DNA of 64,000 nucleotides from Erythrophleum ivorense (GCA_026724425.1 JAIUCV010000076.1:4487501-4551500), one strand, 5' to 3'. Shown: positions 1 to 9,865, counted from the stretch's first letter. The notes: generated by a model from the sequence alone, not told the origin. Numbers and translations: made by a program.

Positions 1-295
1 TATCTTAACTCTTCATTCTCACCCTAATGCACAAGAGATTCAAGAACTAGGGCACATATCAAAGCGCATGAGATGGCATATTCACAAGGTCATATCAACA
101 ATGCAATGTGAATGCAAACCTATATGATGCATATTAGACTCAATCTAAAAAATGTGAATGCAACTACATGAATGTTTTAAAGATTTTTCGATTTTTTTCA
201 ATTTTTAGGGGTTTTCTATGCCTTAGATGCATGCAGACACAAGTGATGAAAAATTGAAATAAGAAAACAAAACACAATGTCAAATGGCTCTCAAA

Positions 296-308
296 CCTTC
301 CCCCAAAC
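296..308 (-). promoter_or_regulatory. Polypurine tract-like site (internal), outer Athila-type element
   Basis: A run of pyrimidines on the plus strand (CCTTCCCCCAAAC) reads as a G-rich purine tract on the element strand, about 100 bp after the ORF1 stop. The inner element has a matching site at 10585-10596 at the same side of its ORF1, plus a second one beside its LTR at 2851. This is therefore probably an internal purine tract and not the one priming at the LTR edge. Confidence 0.45.
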
Positions 309-403
309 TTACACAGTCCCTTGTGTAACATAAGTCTAAGAGAAAAATAATAATAAAGAAAACAAAATGCATGGTATGTACAATGGAAAGTGTGTTTGGT
401 ACC

Positions 404-1668
404 TCAGTGGTGGCCGAAGAGATCAGCCAAGGCGTCTTGCACCTCTGTAGAGGGGAGTCTACCGTCTGGAGCACTGTACTCGACCATTGCAGCTCGGTTT
501 AACTCGCTGCTGTAGTCAACTCGGTGGGATGAACCCTCTCCGTGGCCTCGATCGAGTCTGGTGCCGAAGTCAGCTGGTGTTTGCTCGAGTTGCTCGGTGA
601 AGTCAGAAGGAGCTCGATCGAGTCCACCGGTGAAGTCACTGTGGCGCGAGCTAGAACTTCTCCGTTTCTTCTGTCTTTGCCGCTCCGCTTCTCTGGGTTC
701 AAAGGAGGATGATCTTTGTGGTTCTTGAGTGGAGGGGCGTCTTGCTGTGTGGATGAGTGAGCGGCTTCTCCTAAAAGTTGGAGGAGGGGGTTTCCTTGTG
801 GTGGAATGCTTAACCCTCCTCTCAAGGTTCTTGATTGTTTTTGCCATGGTGCTCACTGTCTTCTTCAACTGATCCACTGTCTTCACATGCCACTTGTTCA
901 GCTTTTGGAGGAGGCCTATGCGCTTATGATCTGCTACTACTGCTGGGCTACTTCCTTGATAATGATAGTCTTCAAAGTAGTACCTCTCTGGTTCAGCCAT
1001 CTCCTCATCCTCTTGGAGATCTTCTTCCATTGGCTCTGGGGCCGCTTGCCTTTGTCCCTGATGATATATATGGCGTTTTGTGGAGGGTGGAAGTCTACAT
1101 TCCTCCCGTTCCTGAACTTGGTGTGCGCCTGGTTGGGTAGGAGTATCTTGGCTACTCCTCCATTTGGATGATCAAGCTTGTAAACATACTGCCATTCTAC
1201 CTCCTTATGCTCCAATATCTTAGCTCTCTTGAGGTAGGTGATGTCCAGCCAACCATGTGGCGCATAACCTGCTTCATCAAGGTGCACATCACAAGCTATT
1301 AGTATAGGTGTGATGATCCCGCCTACATACAGGGATGCCTTCGACGTCCTGTTGCGGTAGATGTAGGCTGTATCCTGGTAAGACATCAGCTGATCCAAGA
1401 AAGGGCCTAAAAGTCCTGTATCTGAGGCATCTCCCTTCATGGTCACTCCACCTCTCAACCGCTTGACTATTGGCTTAAGACCTTTGTCCAAAAGCTGAAG
1501 CTCTCCTTCAGTAACATGCCCAGTCACGGTTCTAGCAAAGAAGGTGCTGGCTAGCGCCTTGTGGACATAGCGCAAAACATGGCTTCTAATCTTTGCGCTC
1601 TTGGATCTGGATGGAGTGTAAGTTCCCTTGGCTATTGTCTTCCACAAAGCTAATAGCTCCTTGTCCTC
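404..1668 (-). pseudogene. ATHILA ORF1 protein, C-terminal part (split and frameshifted)
   Basis: This is the C-terminal two thirds of the ORF1 protein that Athila elements carry downstream of gag-pol. Its biochemical role is unsettled, and it is often discussed as an envelope-like position. The recognisable part begins EDKELLALWKTIAKG, then has the conserved core with YGxxxT-like blocks (YVGGIITPILIACDV) and a basic, serine-rich tail with a heptad-like segment (LLQKLNKWHVKTVDQLKK) that may be a coiled coil. The reading changes frame near position 1040, so a small indel separates the core from the tail, which runs to the stop at 404. The N-terminal part lies at 28502-29172. It cannot give a full protein. 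Confidence 0.8.
1664..1668. repeat. Target-site duplication TCCTC, left copy (inner Athila insertion)
   Basis: TCCTC immediately precedes the LTR terminus TGATAGGTG. The identical pentamer follows the opposite LTR terminus at 28502-28506. Five-base duplications are normal for Ty3 integrases. Confidence 0.95.
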
Positions 1669-2850
1669 TGATAGGTGTAAAGTTCTCCCTAAAAATAACT
1701 GCAAGTGCACAGCAAATGAATTGTAGCAAATAGGGTATCGAATCCAAACGTCTATCAGTTACTCAGTAAATTCATAGATTCAAATCAAGCTAAGAGAATG
1801 AATGTCAATGTAATGCAAATAAAATAACTAAAGGCAGCAAGTGATCGATTGATGAGGTTAAATTCAGGAGACAAAGGTTAGGCTTTGGGAAATTCTCAGG
1901 TTGAATCCGAATTGCAGAGTGAAATCTATCAAGATATTAATTAAGCACCGTTCTAGAACTCAAATCACGATTGTAAAACTAATCAACTTTCGTTGCAGAG
2001 ATTATCTATGTCTAAACTTAGAATTCCAAATTTCTTTGCAAATTCAACAATTCAAACAAGCATTAATGATCAGGTTTGATAAGTTCACAAAATCTCTAAA
2101 CCAAATTTCTTTGCAGATAGATATTTTGCTACTCTAAGATAGTTCATGAAATCAATAACACTTTCGTGTCTACCAATTAACCTAAGATCAGATTATAGGT
2201 CGCGAAGCTAGAATAAGCAATAAACATAATCCATATGAAGAACTCTAATGATTATCCTAACAATATTGCAATTCTTCTTCAACCCTTGAAAATCCTTAAC
2301 CTAACAAACAAACTACTCAGACATGGTGATTGAAGCAAACATCATGATAAAATAGATTGCATAAAAGAAATAACATAAAAGATTAAAGGAGTTCAAAATC
2401 TTTTCTGAAGGAGTCTGATTTGTCTCTCCAAAGCTTTGCTACAAATCTCTCTCTAAGTCGCAATAGAAAATAAGATACAAAATAGAAAAAACCTAAACAA
2501 TGGCTTATAAACATAAAAATCTCCTAAAACACGATTTGGGCCTTCTTATAAATAATGGAAACTTCTGGGCCAAAGTGCAATTTTCCAAATCTTCATTAAA
2601 CTCGGGCAACACTTGTGGCAGAGGGCGGTGTTGACCGACACCAGTATTGGTGTCGATCGACACCAATGTCCAGGAACGGCAGTAACTTCAATAGATCAGC
2701 ATAAGTTGTCCAAAATGCTCCATTATCTCCAATTCAGCTCCAAAAGTGCCTAAGACCTGTAAATACTAGAAAAGACTCCAAAAACACTAAAAAGTCTCTA
2801 TAAACAAGACTTATATCATGGCAAAAACCCATAAAAACCATGATATATCA
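1669..2850 (-). repeat. 3' LTR of inner Athila-type element
   Basis: The 1182-bp LTR starts TGATAGGTG and ends ATGATATATCA on the plus strand. It matches the other LTR (16352-16558 joined to 27546-28501) throughout. It contains a 22-bp segment at 2641-2662, carrying the palindrome TGTCGATCGACA, that the other LTR lacks. This uninterrupted copy shows what the CACTA-B target site looked like before insertion. Confidence 0.93.
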
Positions 2851-2862
2851 ACTCCCCCAGAC
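2851..2862 (-). promoter_or_regulatory. Polypurine tract next to 3' LTR, inner Athila-type element
   Basis: On the element strand the sequence reads GTCTGGGGGAGT directly before the LTR terminus TGATATATCA. This is the position and composition expected of the plus-strand primer of reverse transcription. Confidence 0.8.
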
Positions 2863-3763
2863 TTAGATCTTTGCATGTCCTCATGTAAATCGAATCTAAG
2901 ACATTTGGGAAAGAGGTTTGAAAAGCGGAAACTCACTTACTCTTCAGAACTTGTACCAACCTTTGCACCTGCTCTCACTCAGAACATAACCAACATTAGA
3001 CCAGTTTCACATAGTGGACACTAACTTGCAATTCAAACCAAACCAAACACTAAATCTCATGAGATAACTCAAAACTCTAAAGCCAACTCCTTAAAAATTA
3101 AAAGCGTGAGTTCTCAACAAGGGGTTATCGATCAAATAGCATTCTGATTTTTACCCCTCCAAGTGCAATCAAGGCAAACTCCTAAAACTGAAACATGAAT
3201 GCATTTTTTTTTTTTCGTTTTTGTTTTTTATTTTATTTAATATATATATATATATATATATATATTTTTTTTCTCTCTCTCTCTCTTTCCCTTATGATTT
3301 GGAATCAGTTTTTATTTAGAGCGCGAGTAGTGATGGTTGGAGCCACCAATTCCCGGTCCTTTTAATTACTTTCATCTGGCGGATTTCCATGGAGTCAGAA
3401 GACCAGTTGGACTGACCTTCATCCACTTCGTTTTCCCGAAGGTGTCGTTAGACTTCCCTTTGGTTTAAGAAAAGAGAGAGTATATAATAAATGTAAAGCC
3501 ATAAATAAACATGACGTAAATGCATAAGCCTGTCTTGATTGGACTGAAAGAGAAATCATACTCATGTATACCTAACCCCTTGCTAAGAAATTTAAAAGTC
3601 AGGTTTATGCGAGGAGTTAAACTTTAGAGAGTTGAGTACCTTAAAGATACGGTTGTGATCCGGCAATTGGTCCGCTAGAGCCATTTTGTTCGGCTAAGTC
3701 CGCTGCTGATGTCCGCCCCTTGTGATTGCAAGAACATTGGTTGATAAGGTAAGCTCCAAGAGA
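2863..3763. other. 3' untranslated region of inner Athila-type element, no gene seen
   Basis: No coding potential is seen in about 900 bp between the polypurine tract and the CACTA-A insertion. It contains a (TA)n tract at about 3240-3266 followed by T- and CT-rich runs up to about 3290. The segment continues on the far side of CACTA-A at 10482. Confidence 0.7.
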
Positions 3764-4253
3764 CACTACAAGAAAACAGGCTCATTGCGAAGGAACTTTG
3801 CGATGGAAAATTTCCGTCGCAAATTTGCGACGACTTTGCGACGGATTTGCGACGGTTTTGCGACGGACTACTAAGCCATCGCAAATCCGTCGCAATTTTG
3901 CGACGGAATTGTTTCCGTCGCAAATTTGCGACGGTCTTGCGATGGCATTGCGAGGGATTTGCGAAGTCACCGCAAATCCGTCGCAACTTTGCGATGGAAA
4001 TGTTTCCGTCGCAACTTTGCGATGGTCTTGCGATGGAATTGCGAGGGATTTGCGAAGTCATCGCAATTCCATCGCAAGTTTGCGACGATTTTGCGATGGA
4101 AACCTAAAAATTAAACAGTCCATCGCATTTCCGTCGCAAAATTGCGATGGACTACGATGATTTCGCAATTCCCTCGCAAAATTGCGACGGAATTGCGATG
4201 GAAACCTAAAAATTAAACATTCCTTCGCAATTCCGTCGCAATTCCGTCGCAAA
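3764..4253. repeat. Left subterminal repeat array of CACTA-A
   Basis: Dense short repeats of the form TTTGCGACGGAA or TTGCGATGGA and their reverse complements (TTCCGTCGCAAA) fill this stretch. CACTA elements carry such subterminal motifs as binding sites of the TNPA-type protein. That these are bound here is inference. Open frames in the array are a by-product of the repeat. Confidence 0.85.
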
Positions 4254-4491
4254 ATATGATGTTGTTGGATAGTAGTAGAGAAGATGTGGATTTATATCCG
4301 AGAGTGAAAGATAATCCACTGAGGTGTATTAGGTATGACGTTGATAACGGAGGATACGATATATAAGCGCTTATATATCGTATCCTCCGTATCAACTTCA
4401 TACCTAATACACCTCAGTGGATTATCTCTCTCTCTCGGATATAAATCCCCATATTCTCTACAGCTATCCAACAACATCATATTTTGCGACG
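4254..4491. repeat. Near-perfect palindrome, about 238 bp, in CACTA-A
   Basis: The left arm starts ATGATGTTGTTGGATAG and the right arm ends CTATCCAACAACATCAT. The arms meet at the centre GATATATAAGCGCTTATATATC near 4359-4380. Only a few mismatches interrupt the arms, for example around the middle AACGGAGGATACG/CGTATCCTCCGT blocks. The RNA would fold into a long hairpin. The same palindrome is in CACTA-B at about 26893-27123, so it belongs to the family and is not a private insertion. Confidence 0.88.
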
Positions 4492-4589
4492 ATCCATTTT
4501 GGAATCCCTACCATTATTACCTTTAGTAGCATATTGGAGGGAATATCAGTTTGCTCAACATTATCTATCACAATCCTCCAATAGATTTA

Positions 4590-4760
4590 CCCCAAGACGA
4601 TTCACCTCCATCCCATTTATCCCCTGTTGATCCTCTGTGGAAATTAGATAATTAGGAAGAGATCAACGTACCGTCATCCTTCTTAATTATCTCATGTCCA
4701 CAGAGATTCAACATGGGGTAAACAAGGTGGAGGTGGATTTTCTTAGGGTAAAAAAGAAAA
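4590..4760. repeat. Second, imperfect palindrome of CACTA-A
   Basis: The arms pair TTACCCCAAGACGATTCACC with GGTGGATTTTCTTAGGGTAA, and GTTGATCCTCTGTGGAAATT with its near complement around 4715, with the turn near ACGTACCG at about 4669-4676. The counterpart in CACTA-B is at about 26620-26800. It sits between the first palindrome and the truncated leftward promoter. Confidence 0.75.
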
Positions 4761-4796
4761 TCCACCGTGGTGTAAAAAGATGATTGTACACCCGGC

Positions 4797-5350
4797 TAGC
4801 TTCGTAACTCATTTTTCTGGTGTTTTTTTTTTTTCCTCTCTCTTTTTTTCTTCTTTTTCTCTTCTCTTTGTATTGGTGTGAATTGTGACGTGAGTTCGTC
4901 GGCTATTTATAGAATCAGAAATTTGTTTGCGATGGATTTGCGATGTATTTGCGATGGAATTTTGCGACGGATTTGCGAGGGAAATAAATTTGCGAGGGAA
5001 TAGCGACTGTTTTGCGACGACTTTGCGACGGACTTGCGATGGAAACTTCCATCGCAATGAGTTAGGTGAACTTCGTTTAACACGTGCGCACCTAACTCAT
5101 CGCATGTCGGCCAACCACTTTCCCTCCCAAATCCGTCGCAACATTGCGACGGAATTGCGATGGAAATCCCCTCTTCCATCGCAATTCCGTCGCAATAATG
5201 CGAAGGATTTGCGATGGAATGGGACATTTCCGTCGCAAATCCGTCGCAATAGAGCGATGGATTTGCGATGGAATGGGACATTTCCGTCGCAAATCCGTCG
5301 CAATAATGCGATGGATTTGCGATGGAATTTTTGGTTTAGGGTTTAGGGTA
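4797..5350 (-). promoter_or_regulatory. Inverted copy of the TNP2 promoter and leader with truncated start codon region (CACTA-A)
   Basis: Read on the minus strand this repeats the TNP2 upstream region at 5650-6157: a telomere-like TTTAGGGTTTAGGG box, GCGACGGA-type repeats, the hairpin-like AGTTAGGTG...CACCTAACT, a TATA-like CTATTTATA and a purine-rich leader. It ends in ATGAGTTACGAAGCT at 4812. The following codons do not continue TNP2 but run into the palindromes. It therefore looks like a promoter pointing at the transposon end. Activity is not known. Confidence 0.7.
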
Positions 5351-5650
5351 TATAAAGTTCTAAATGCGGACTAATTAGCGTTTTGTAGATTATTGTTTAT
5401 GTTTATTAAAGGGTGAATGTGAATATGATAAATGTTATATATATATTGATAATACATTTGTACGTATAGGTATACATATAATTCGTGTTTAACGAACATC
5501 TTCCGTAATGTTTAATATATCATAAGCTTAAATGAGTTCGATACCGTAAGGAGTTTCAGAGAAATATATTTTATTAGTGTAGATTGTTTAAAATTCAATT
5601 ATCAGTTACAAATGTAGGATTTTGTTATCGTAAACACTTTTCTTTCCAAA
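5351..5650. other. AT-rich spacer between two head-to-head promoter copies (CACTA-A)
   Basis: About 300 bp of AT-rich sequence lies between the two inverted promoter copies, with no coding potential. CACTA-B has the matching spacer at about 25800-26095. Confidence 0.6.
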
Positions 5651-6156
5651 AGACGAAACCCTAAACCCTAATTTTTTTTGTATCCATCGCAATTCCCTCG
5701 CAAAATTGCGAGGGAATTGCGAGGGATAAAAAAAATTCTTTGTTTCCTCGCAAATCCGTCGCAATGTTGCGACGGAATTGCGATTGAAGAGGGGATTTCC
5801 ATCGCAATTCCGTCGCAATGTTGCGACGGATTTGCGAGGGATAGTGGTTGGCCGACATGCGATGAGTTAGGTGCGCACGTGTTAAACGAAGTTCACCTAA
5901 CTCATTGCGATGGATGTTTCCGTCGCAATTCCATCGCAACGTCGTCGCAAAACAGTCGCTATTCCCTCGCAAATTTATTTCCCTCGCAAAACCGTCGCAA
6001 AATCCCATCGCAAATCCATCGCAAATCCATCGCAAACAAATTTCTGATTCTATAAATAGCCGACGAACTCACGTCACAATTCACACCAATAAAAACGAAA
6101 AACAAAGAAGAGAAAAAAAAAAAAAGAGAAGAAGAGAAAACCAAAACACTAAAAAA
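5651..6156 (+). promoter_or_regulatory. TNP2 promoter and 5' leader of CACTA-A
   Basis: It starts with AAACCCTAAACCC-type boxes at about 5657-5670. It then has a block of GCGACGGA and GCGAGGGA repeats, the hairpin-forming CACCTAACT motif near 5865-5905, a TATA-like CTATAAATAG at about 6050-6060 and an A/G-rich leader directly before the ATG at 6157. The repeats match the subterminal arrays, so a protein that binds the ends could also bind this promoter. Confidence 0.7.
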
Positions 6157-6477
6157 ATGAGTTACGGATTATACGAGTTACGAAGCTGGATGTACAATCA
6201 AAGAGATCCGGTGACCGGCGAAGTGACGAGAGAGTTTGTTGAAGGATTACATGGATTCTTTAACCAAGCACGAAACGAACCACAGGCAATGCAAACTGGT
6301 AAAATATTTTGTCCCTGTGCGAAATGTAGGAACAAAAAATATATCGCTGTTGATACTGCTAAAACACATGTATTTAATAGAGGGTTTGTTCCAACGGTTT
6401 GGTCTTACGACGTATATAACAGTACAAACGGTTTTGTTGAAACATCGACTATATATATATATATGTATGAATGTTAA
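6157..6477 (+). pseudogene. TNP2 transposase, N-terminal remnant (CACTA-A)
   Basis: The frame opens MSYGLYELRSWMYNQRDP and contains the cysteine motif CPCAKCRNKK of the transposase-associated domain found at the start of TNP2 proteins. After VFNRGFVP at about 6400 it leaves homology with the CACTA-B gene. It continues into noncoding DNA that in B lies downstream of the gene, and stops at 6477. The join shows a simple internal deletion of about 4.3 kb with a few filler bases. About 80 residues remain of a protein that in B exceeds 1000. The product would lack the catalytic region. Confidence 0.88.
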
Positions 6478-6895
6478 ATATCTATAGGAATATTGAAATT
6501 CATTCACTAATAAGCATATATATTCATTATCAACAAACCCTAAACCCCCCGTAGTCAAATCCCTAAACCGTAAACCCTAAACAAGTATCCATCGCAATTC
6601 CGTCGCAAAGTTGCGAGGGATTTGCGACGGAAATGCCCCCCTCCATCGCAATTCCGTCGCAAAAATTAGGGCTTCCATATTGCGACGGAATTGCGAGGGA
6701 ACGGGGCATTTCCTTCGCAAATCCGTCGCAGAATTGCGAGGGCATTGCGACGGAATTGCCCCGTTCCCTCGCAATTCCGTCGCAAAAATTAGGGCTTCCA
6801 TTTTGCGACGGAATTGCGAGGGAACGGGGCATTTCCGTCGCAAATTCGTCGCAAATTTGCGACGAATTTGCGACGGAATATATTTTCTATATATC
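6478..6895 (+). promoter_or_regulatory. Promoter region of the accessory transposase gene with GCGACGGA repeats (CACTA-A)
   Basis: AT-rich DNA and two telomere-like CCCTAAAC boxes (about 6538-6580) are followed by about 300 bp of the GCGACGGA/GCGAGGGA repeats. A TATA-like stretch TCTATATATC lies at about 6887-6896. The same order is present in CACTA-B at 20110-20560 on the other strand. Confidence 0.6.
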
Positions 6896-6939
6896 TGCGC
6901 GGATCGGTTTGAGCTTCGCTCAAACCAACTTCCCCTCTC

Positions 6940-7309
6940 TCTGAAAACACCCGCCGACCGACCCCGCCGAACCGCCGACCGACCCGCAGCGCCGACCGAC
7001 CCCGCCGGACCGCCACGCCGCTTCTCCTCGGCCTCCCGACGCACGACCCCGCCGACCCGCAGCGCCGACCGACCCCGCCGGTCCGCCACGCCGCTTCTCC
7101 TCGGCCTCCCGACGCCCGACCCCGCCGACCCGCAGCCCCGCCCGTCCCCGCCGGACCGCCACGCCGCTTCTCCTCGGCCTCCCGACGCCCGACCCCGCCG
7201 ACCCGCAGCCCTGCCCGACCCCGCCGGACCGCCACGCCGCTTCTCCTCGGCCTCCTCGGTTTCCACGCCGCCGCCACACCTCCACGCCGCCACCGCTCTT
7301 CCAGATCTG
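6940..7309 (+). repeat. GC-rich tandem repeat in the 5' exon of the accessory transposase gene (CACTA-A)
   Basis: A strongly GC-rich block lies in AT-rich surroundings. A unit of about 73 bp containing CGCCACGCCGCTTCTCCTCG recurs at 7011, 7084, 7157 and 7230. The block ends at CCAGATCTG followed by GTAAAT (donor at 7310), so it is probably an untranslated first exon. Frames are open here because of composition. I see no evidence that it is translated. CACTA-B has a different GC-rich repeat in the same place. Confidence 0.75.
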
Positions 7310-8084
7310 GTAAATCCAATTTTTCAATTAAAAATTTAATTATTAGTTTAGAATTTAGAATTTAGAATTTAGATTTTAGAATTTATAATTTATAATTTAG
7401 AATTTAGAATTTAGAATTTAGAATTTAGAATTTAGAATTTAGAATTTAGAATTTAGAATTTAGAATTTAGAATTTAGAATTTAGAATTTAGAATTTAGAA
7501 TTTAGATTTTAGATTTTAGATTTTAGATTTTAGATTTTAGATTTTAGATTTTAGATTGAAAATTGTAATTATTAGATTAGTTTTAGAATTTAGAATTTTA
7601 GATTTTAGATTGAAAATTTTAATTATTAGATTAGTTTTACATTTTAGATTGAAAATTGTTTGTATTAGATTGGAAATGTGATTATAATAGTTTTAGTAAG
7701 AATTTTTGGAGTTTTTAGAATTTAATTTGATCATTTGATTAGATTAATTTCGGAATTTAGAATTTTAGATTTTAGATTGGAAATTTTAATTATTAGATTA
7801 ATTTAGAATTTAGAATTCTAGATTTTAGATTTAAAATTTAAACTATTAGATTGGAAATGTGATTATAATAGTTTTGGAAGTTACAATATTTCTAACTGTT
7901 TTAGTTTCTAGAATTTAATTTGTTAATGTGATTAGATTAATTATAGATTTTAGAATTTTAGATTTTAGGTTAGTAATTTTAATTATTAGTTTATAGTAAT
8001 TTTATAAAAATTGTGTGATAATTAGAATATTTTTTGGGAATAATTTTTTTAAAATTGCTAATTTCACTTTTTTATTTGTTGCAG
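7310..8084 (+). other. AT-rich 5' intron with a heptamer microsatellite (CACTA-A)
   Basis: The probable intron is bounded by GTAAAT at 7310 and TTTGTTGCAG at 8084. The sequence after the acceptor begins directly with the ATG of the transposase. Positions about 7345-7560 are made almost wholly of the heptamer TTTAGAA and variants, with weaker copies beyond. Confidence 0.7.
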
Positions 8085-9695
8085 ATGGAGCAACAAAACT
8101 CTTATCGGCAGTTCCTGAGTCAGGGATCCGGAGGTTCCGGGGGTTCCCGTGGTGCTCGTTCTGCTTCCGTGTCTCTTAGTCATGGGAACCCTACTAGTAG
8201 TTCCCATGGTTCTACGGGCCGGGAGGAGCAGCAGACCCGGTCTCGGTCTCCATCCCCACCTCGTCCCGCAGCCGTACTTGAGGCCAGATTTGAGGCCTCT
8301 AGAGCCCCATTTTATGCGGCGGTTAGGGAGATATTAGATGAGCCTGGTCATCATCACCTCCCTAACCTTCATCCACACCGCCCACCGAAGACTTTCTGGT
8401 ATATATTTTTAATTTTTATAGTTTTTGTTTTATTTTATATTATACATTTTGTAAAGTTAAAATCTATTGTTATCTTTTTCAGGTTCACTAATGATTCATC
8501 CGTCGCTTCTGCGGTTACGGAAGTTTTTGAAAAGGATTACAAAGATCCTATTGCCCGGTGGAGGGATGTAAAGGAACCCGTTCTTCAACGCTGGTTCACT
8601 ACTTTTGCGGTAAGTACGAGTTTGATTCATATTTACTTTTTAAAAATATTTTTTAATTGCTAATAACTAACATTGTATTATTGTTATTTGATTTTTTTTT
8701 TCAAGCGCAAGTATCACTGGGAATCTGGTTTTACCGCCATAGTCTACCATGAGTTCTGTGCCAAAGTCCGTGATCGTTTGCCTGATATGGTTTCTCGGTG
8801 GAAGAAGTTGTGGCTCGTTAAGGGAGATGACGCCAAGCCAACTCACTTTGACCCGAACGTGTGGGCTGGCTTGGTTGCATATTGGTTGGATCCTGACCAC
8901 CAGAAGAGGAGTGGGAACAGTAAGGCCGCTCGAGCGAAGAGCAAACATTCTACTCATCGCTCCGGCCGAACTTCATTCTTAGCCCGCGGCCGAATGCTTG
9001 TAAGTTTTTGTCAAATTATTTTTAAAAAAATATTTTTATTTCTTTTATTTTTTTTTCATTTTTTCTGTATTTATCTAATCAAAATTTACTTCATAGGCCG
9101 AGGAAAGAGGGGAATCAGAGACGGATTTGCTGGAAGTTCTCGCGTATACAAAACGGAGGCCGGATGGCACTTTCTTGGATGACGATTCTGAGGAGCTCTA
9201 CAACGACGTCAACTCAAAACTACAAGAGTTGACTCAGAATGATGATCCCGACAGCATCGGCTCTGGGTCTTCTGTGGCCGTAAAGAACAAGCTTTTTGTT
9301 CAGGTAAATTTGTATCATATTTTTTTAGTTCAACTTATTTTTTACCTATGTATATTGTTGGTTTATTAATTTCAATGTTTTTTTTGGTTTTTCAGTCCGC
9401 TCCCCGTAGAAAGGGGAAGATGATTGGGGTTGGTTCTCTTCAATCCCAAATCGATACTGGGAGCGGTTATGTTTGCGGTTCCGCTTCAAGTCAGCTTCAG
9501 GATTCCAACGAGGTCGCTACGTTGAAGGAGAAGTTGACTGCACAGGAGACGAAGGTTGCCCTGTTCGAACAGATGTTCGACTATTTGGGCAACTCGGATC
9601 CGAAGCTCAAGGAGCTTATGGACCGTTTGCGTCAACAACAGGACGGACCTAGCGGATCGGGACAGGGCGGATCGGGACCATCCGACGAATTTTAG
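8085..9695 (+). CDS. Accessory En/Spm-like transposase (TNPA-like, plant transposase_24 type), five coding exons, CACTA-A
   Basis: Coding exons are 8085-8398, 8483-8609, 8706-8999, 9097-9303 and 9396-9695. Every intron has GT...AG ends and phase is kept throughout, giving 413 residues. The start follows the splice acceptor of the 5' intron directly. The protein has a Ser/Gly-rich N terminus. A central conserved block WRDVKEPVLQRWFTTFA then RKYHWESG...MVSRWKKLW resembles the plant En/Spm transposase family, as do the KRRPDGTFLDDDSEE segment and a C-terminal heptad region (EVATLKEKLTAQETKVALFE) likely to form a coiled coil. In known CACTA systems this type of protein binds subterminal repeats and cooperates with TNP2. 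The exon set aligns with the copy at 17250-18889 and no lesion is seen. Function here is inferred from family. Confidence 0.85.
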
Positions 9696-9865
9696 TTTCC
9701 GTTTTTTTTGTCTATTTTTAATTTTATTTATGAATAATTTTTATGATATTTGAATTAATATTTTATTTAATTTTCTTCTTTTAATTTTTATTTTCTTTAA
9801 ATTAAAAATTAAAATAAAAAATCAATTAAACAATTACGAAATTAAAATTAAAAAAAAATAAATTA
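9696..9865 (+). other. AT-rich 3' untranslated stretch of the accessory transposase gene (CACTA-A)
   Basis: The sequence is A/T-rich between the stop at 9695 and the right subterminal array. No terminator-like structure stands out. The same AT-rich stretch is present in CACTA-B at about 17098-17249. Confidence 0.5.

Larger units (their letters stand above)
1..1668 (-). mobile_element. Outer Athila-type LTR element, 3' portion (left part of a split element)
   Basis: This is the downstream part of an old minus-strand Athila-type Ty3 retroelement. It holds the C-terminal half of ORF1 and the start of the 3' untranslated region. The rest of the element resumes at 28507 after a 26.8 kb insertion flanked by the duplicated pentamer TCCTC. 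The reading of ORF1 runs directly from 28507 into 1668, which proves the two parts were one. The 3' LTR is not visible and should lie to the left of the window, judging by the roughly 1 kb that separates the corresponding purine tract from the LTR in the inner element. Confidence 0.85.

Noticed and set aside
3782..4252. Many overlapping open frames on both strands rich in RRK, SQICDG and FRRK peptides
   Set aside because: They are translations of the GCGACGGA-type subterminal repeats. The same peptides appear wherever the repeat occurs (also 4907-6055, 9863-10490, 16487-17124, 25389-25783 and 27109-27560), without splice logic or domain similarity.
6577..7339. Long GC-rich frames encoding Arg/Pro/Gly-rich or Ala-rich proteins on both strands
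   Set aside because: They arise from composition of the 73-bp tandem repeat and are open in several frames at once. The region is better explained as an untranslated exon.
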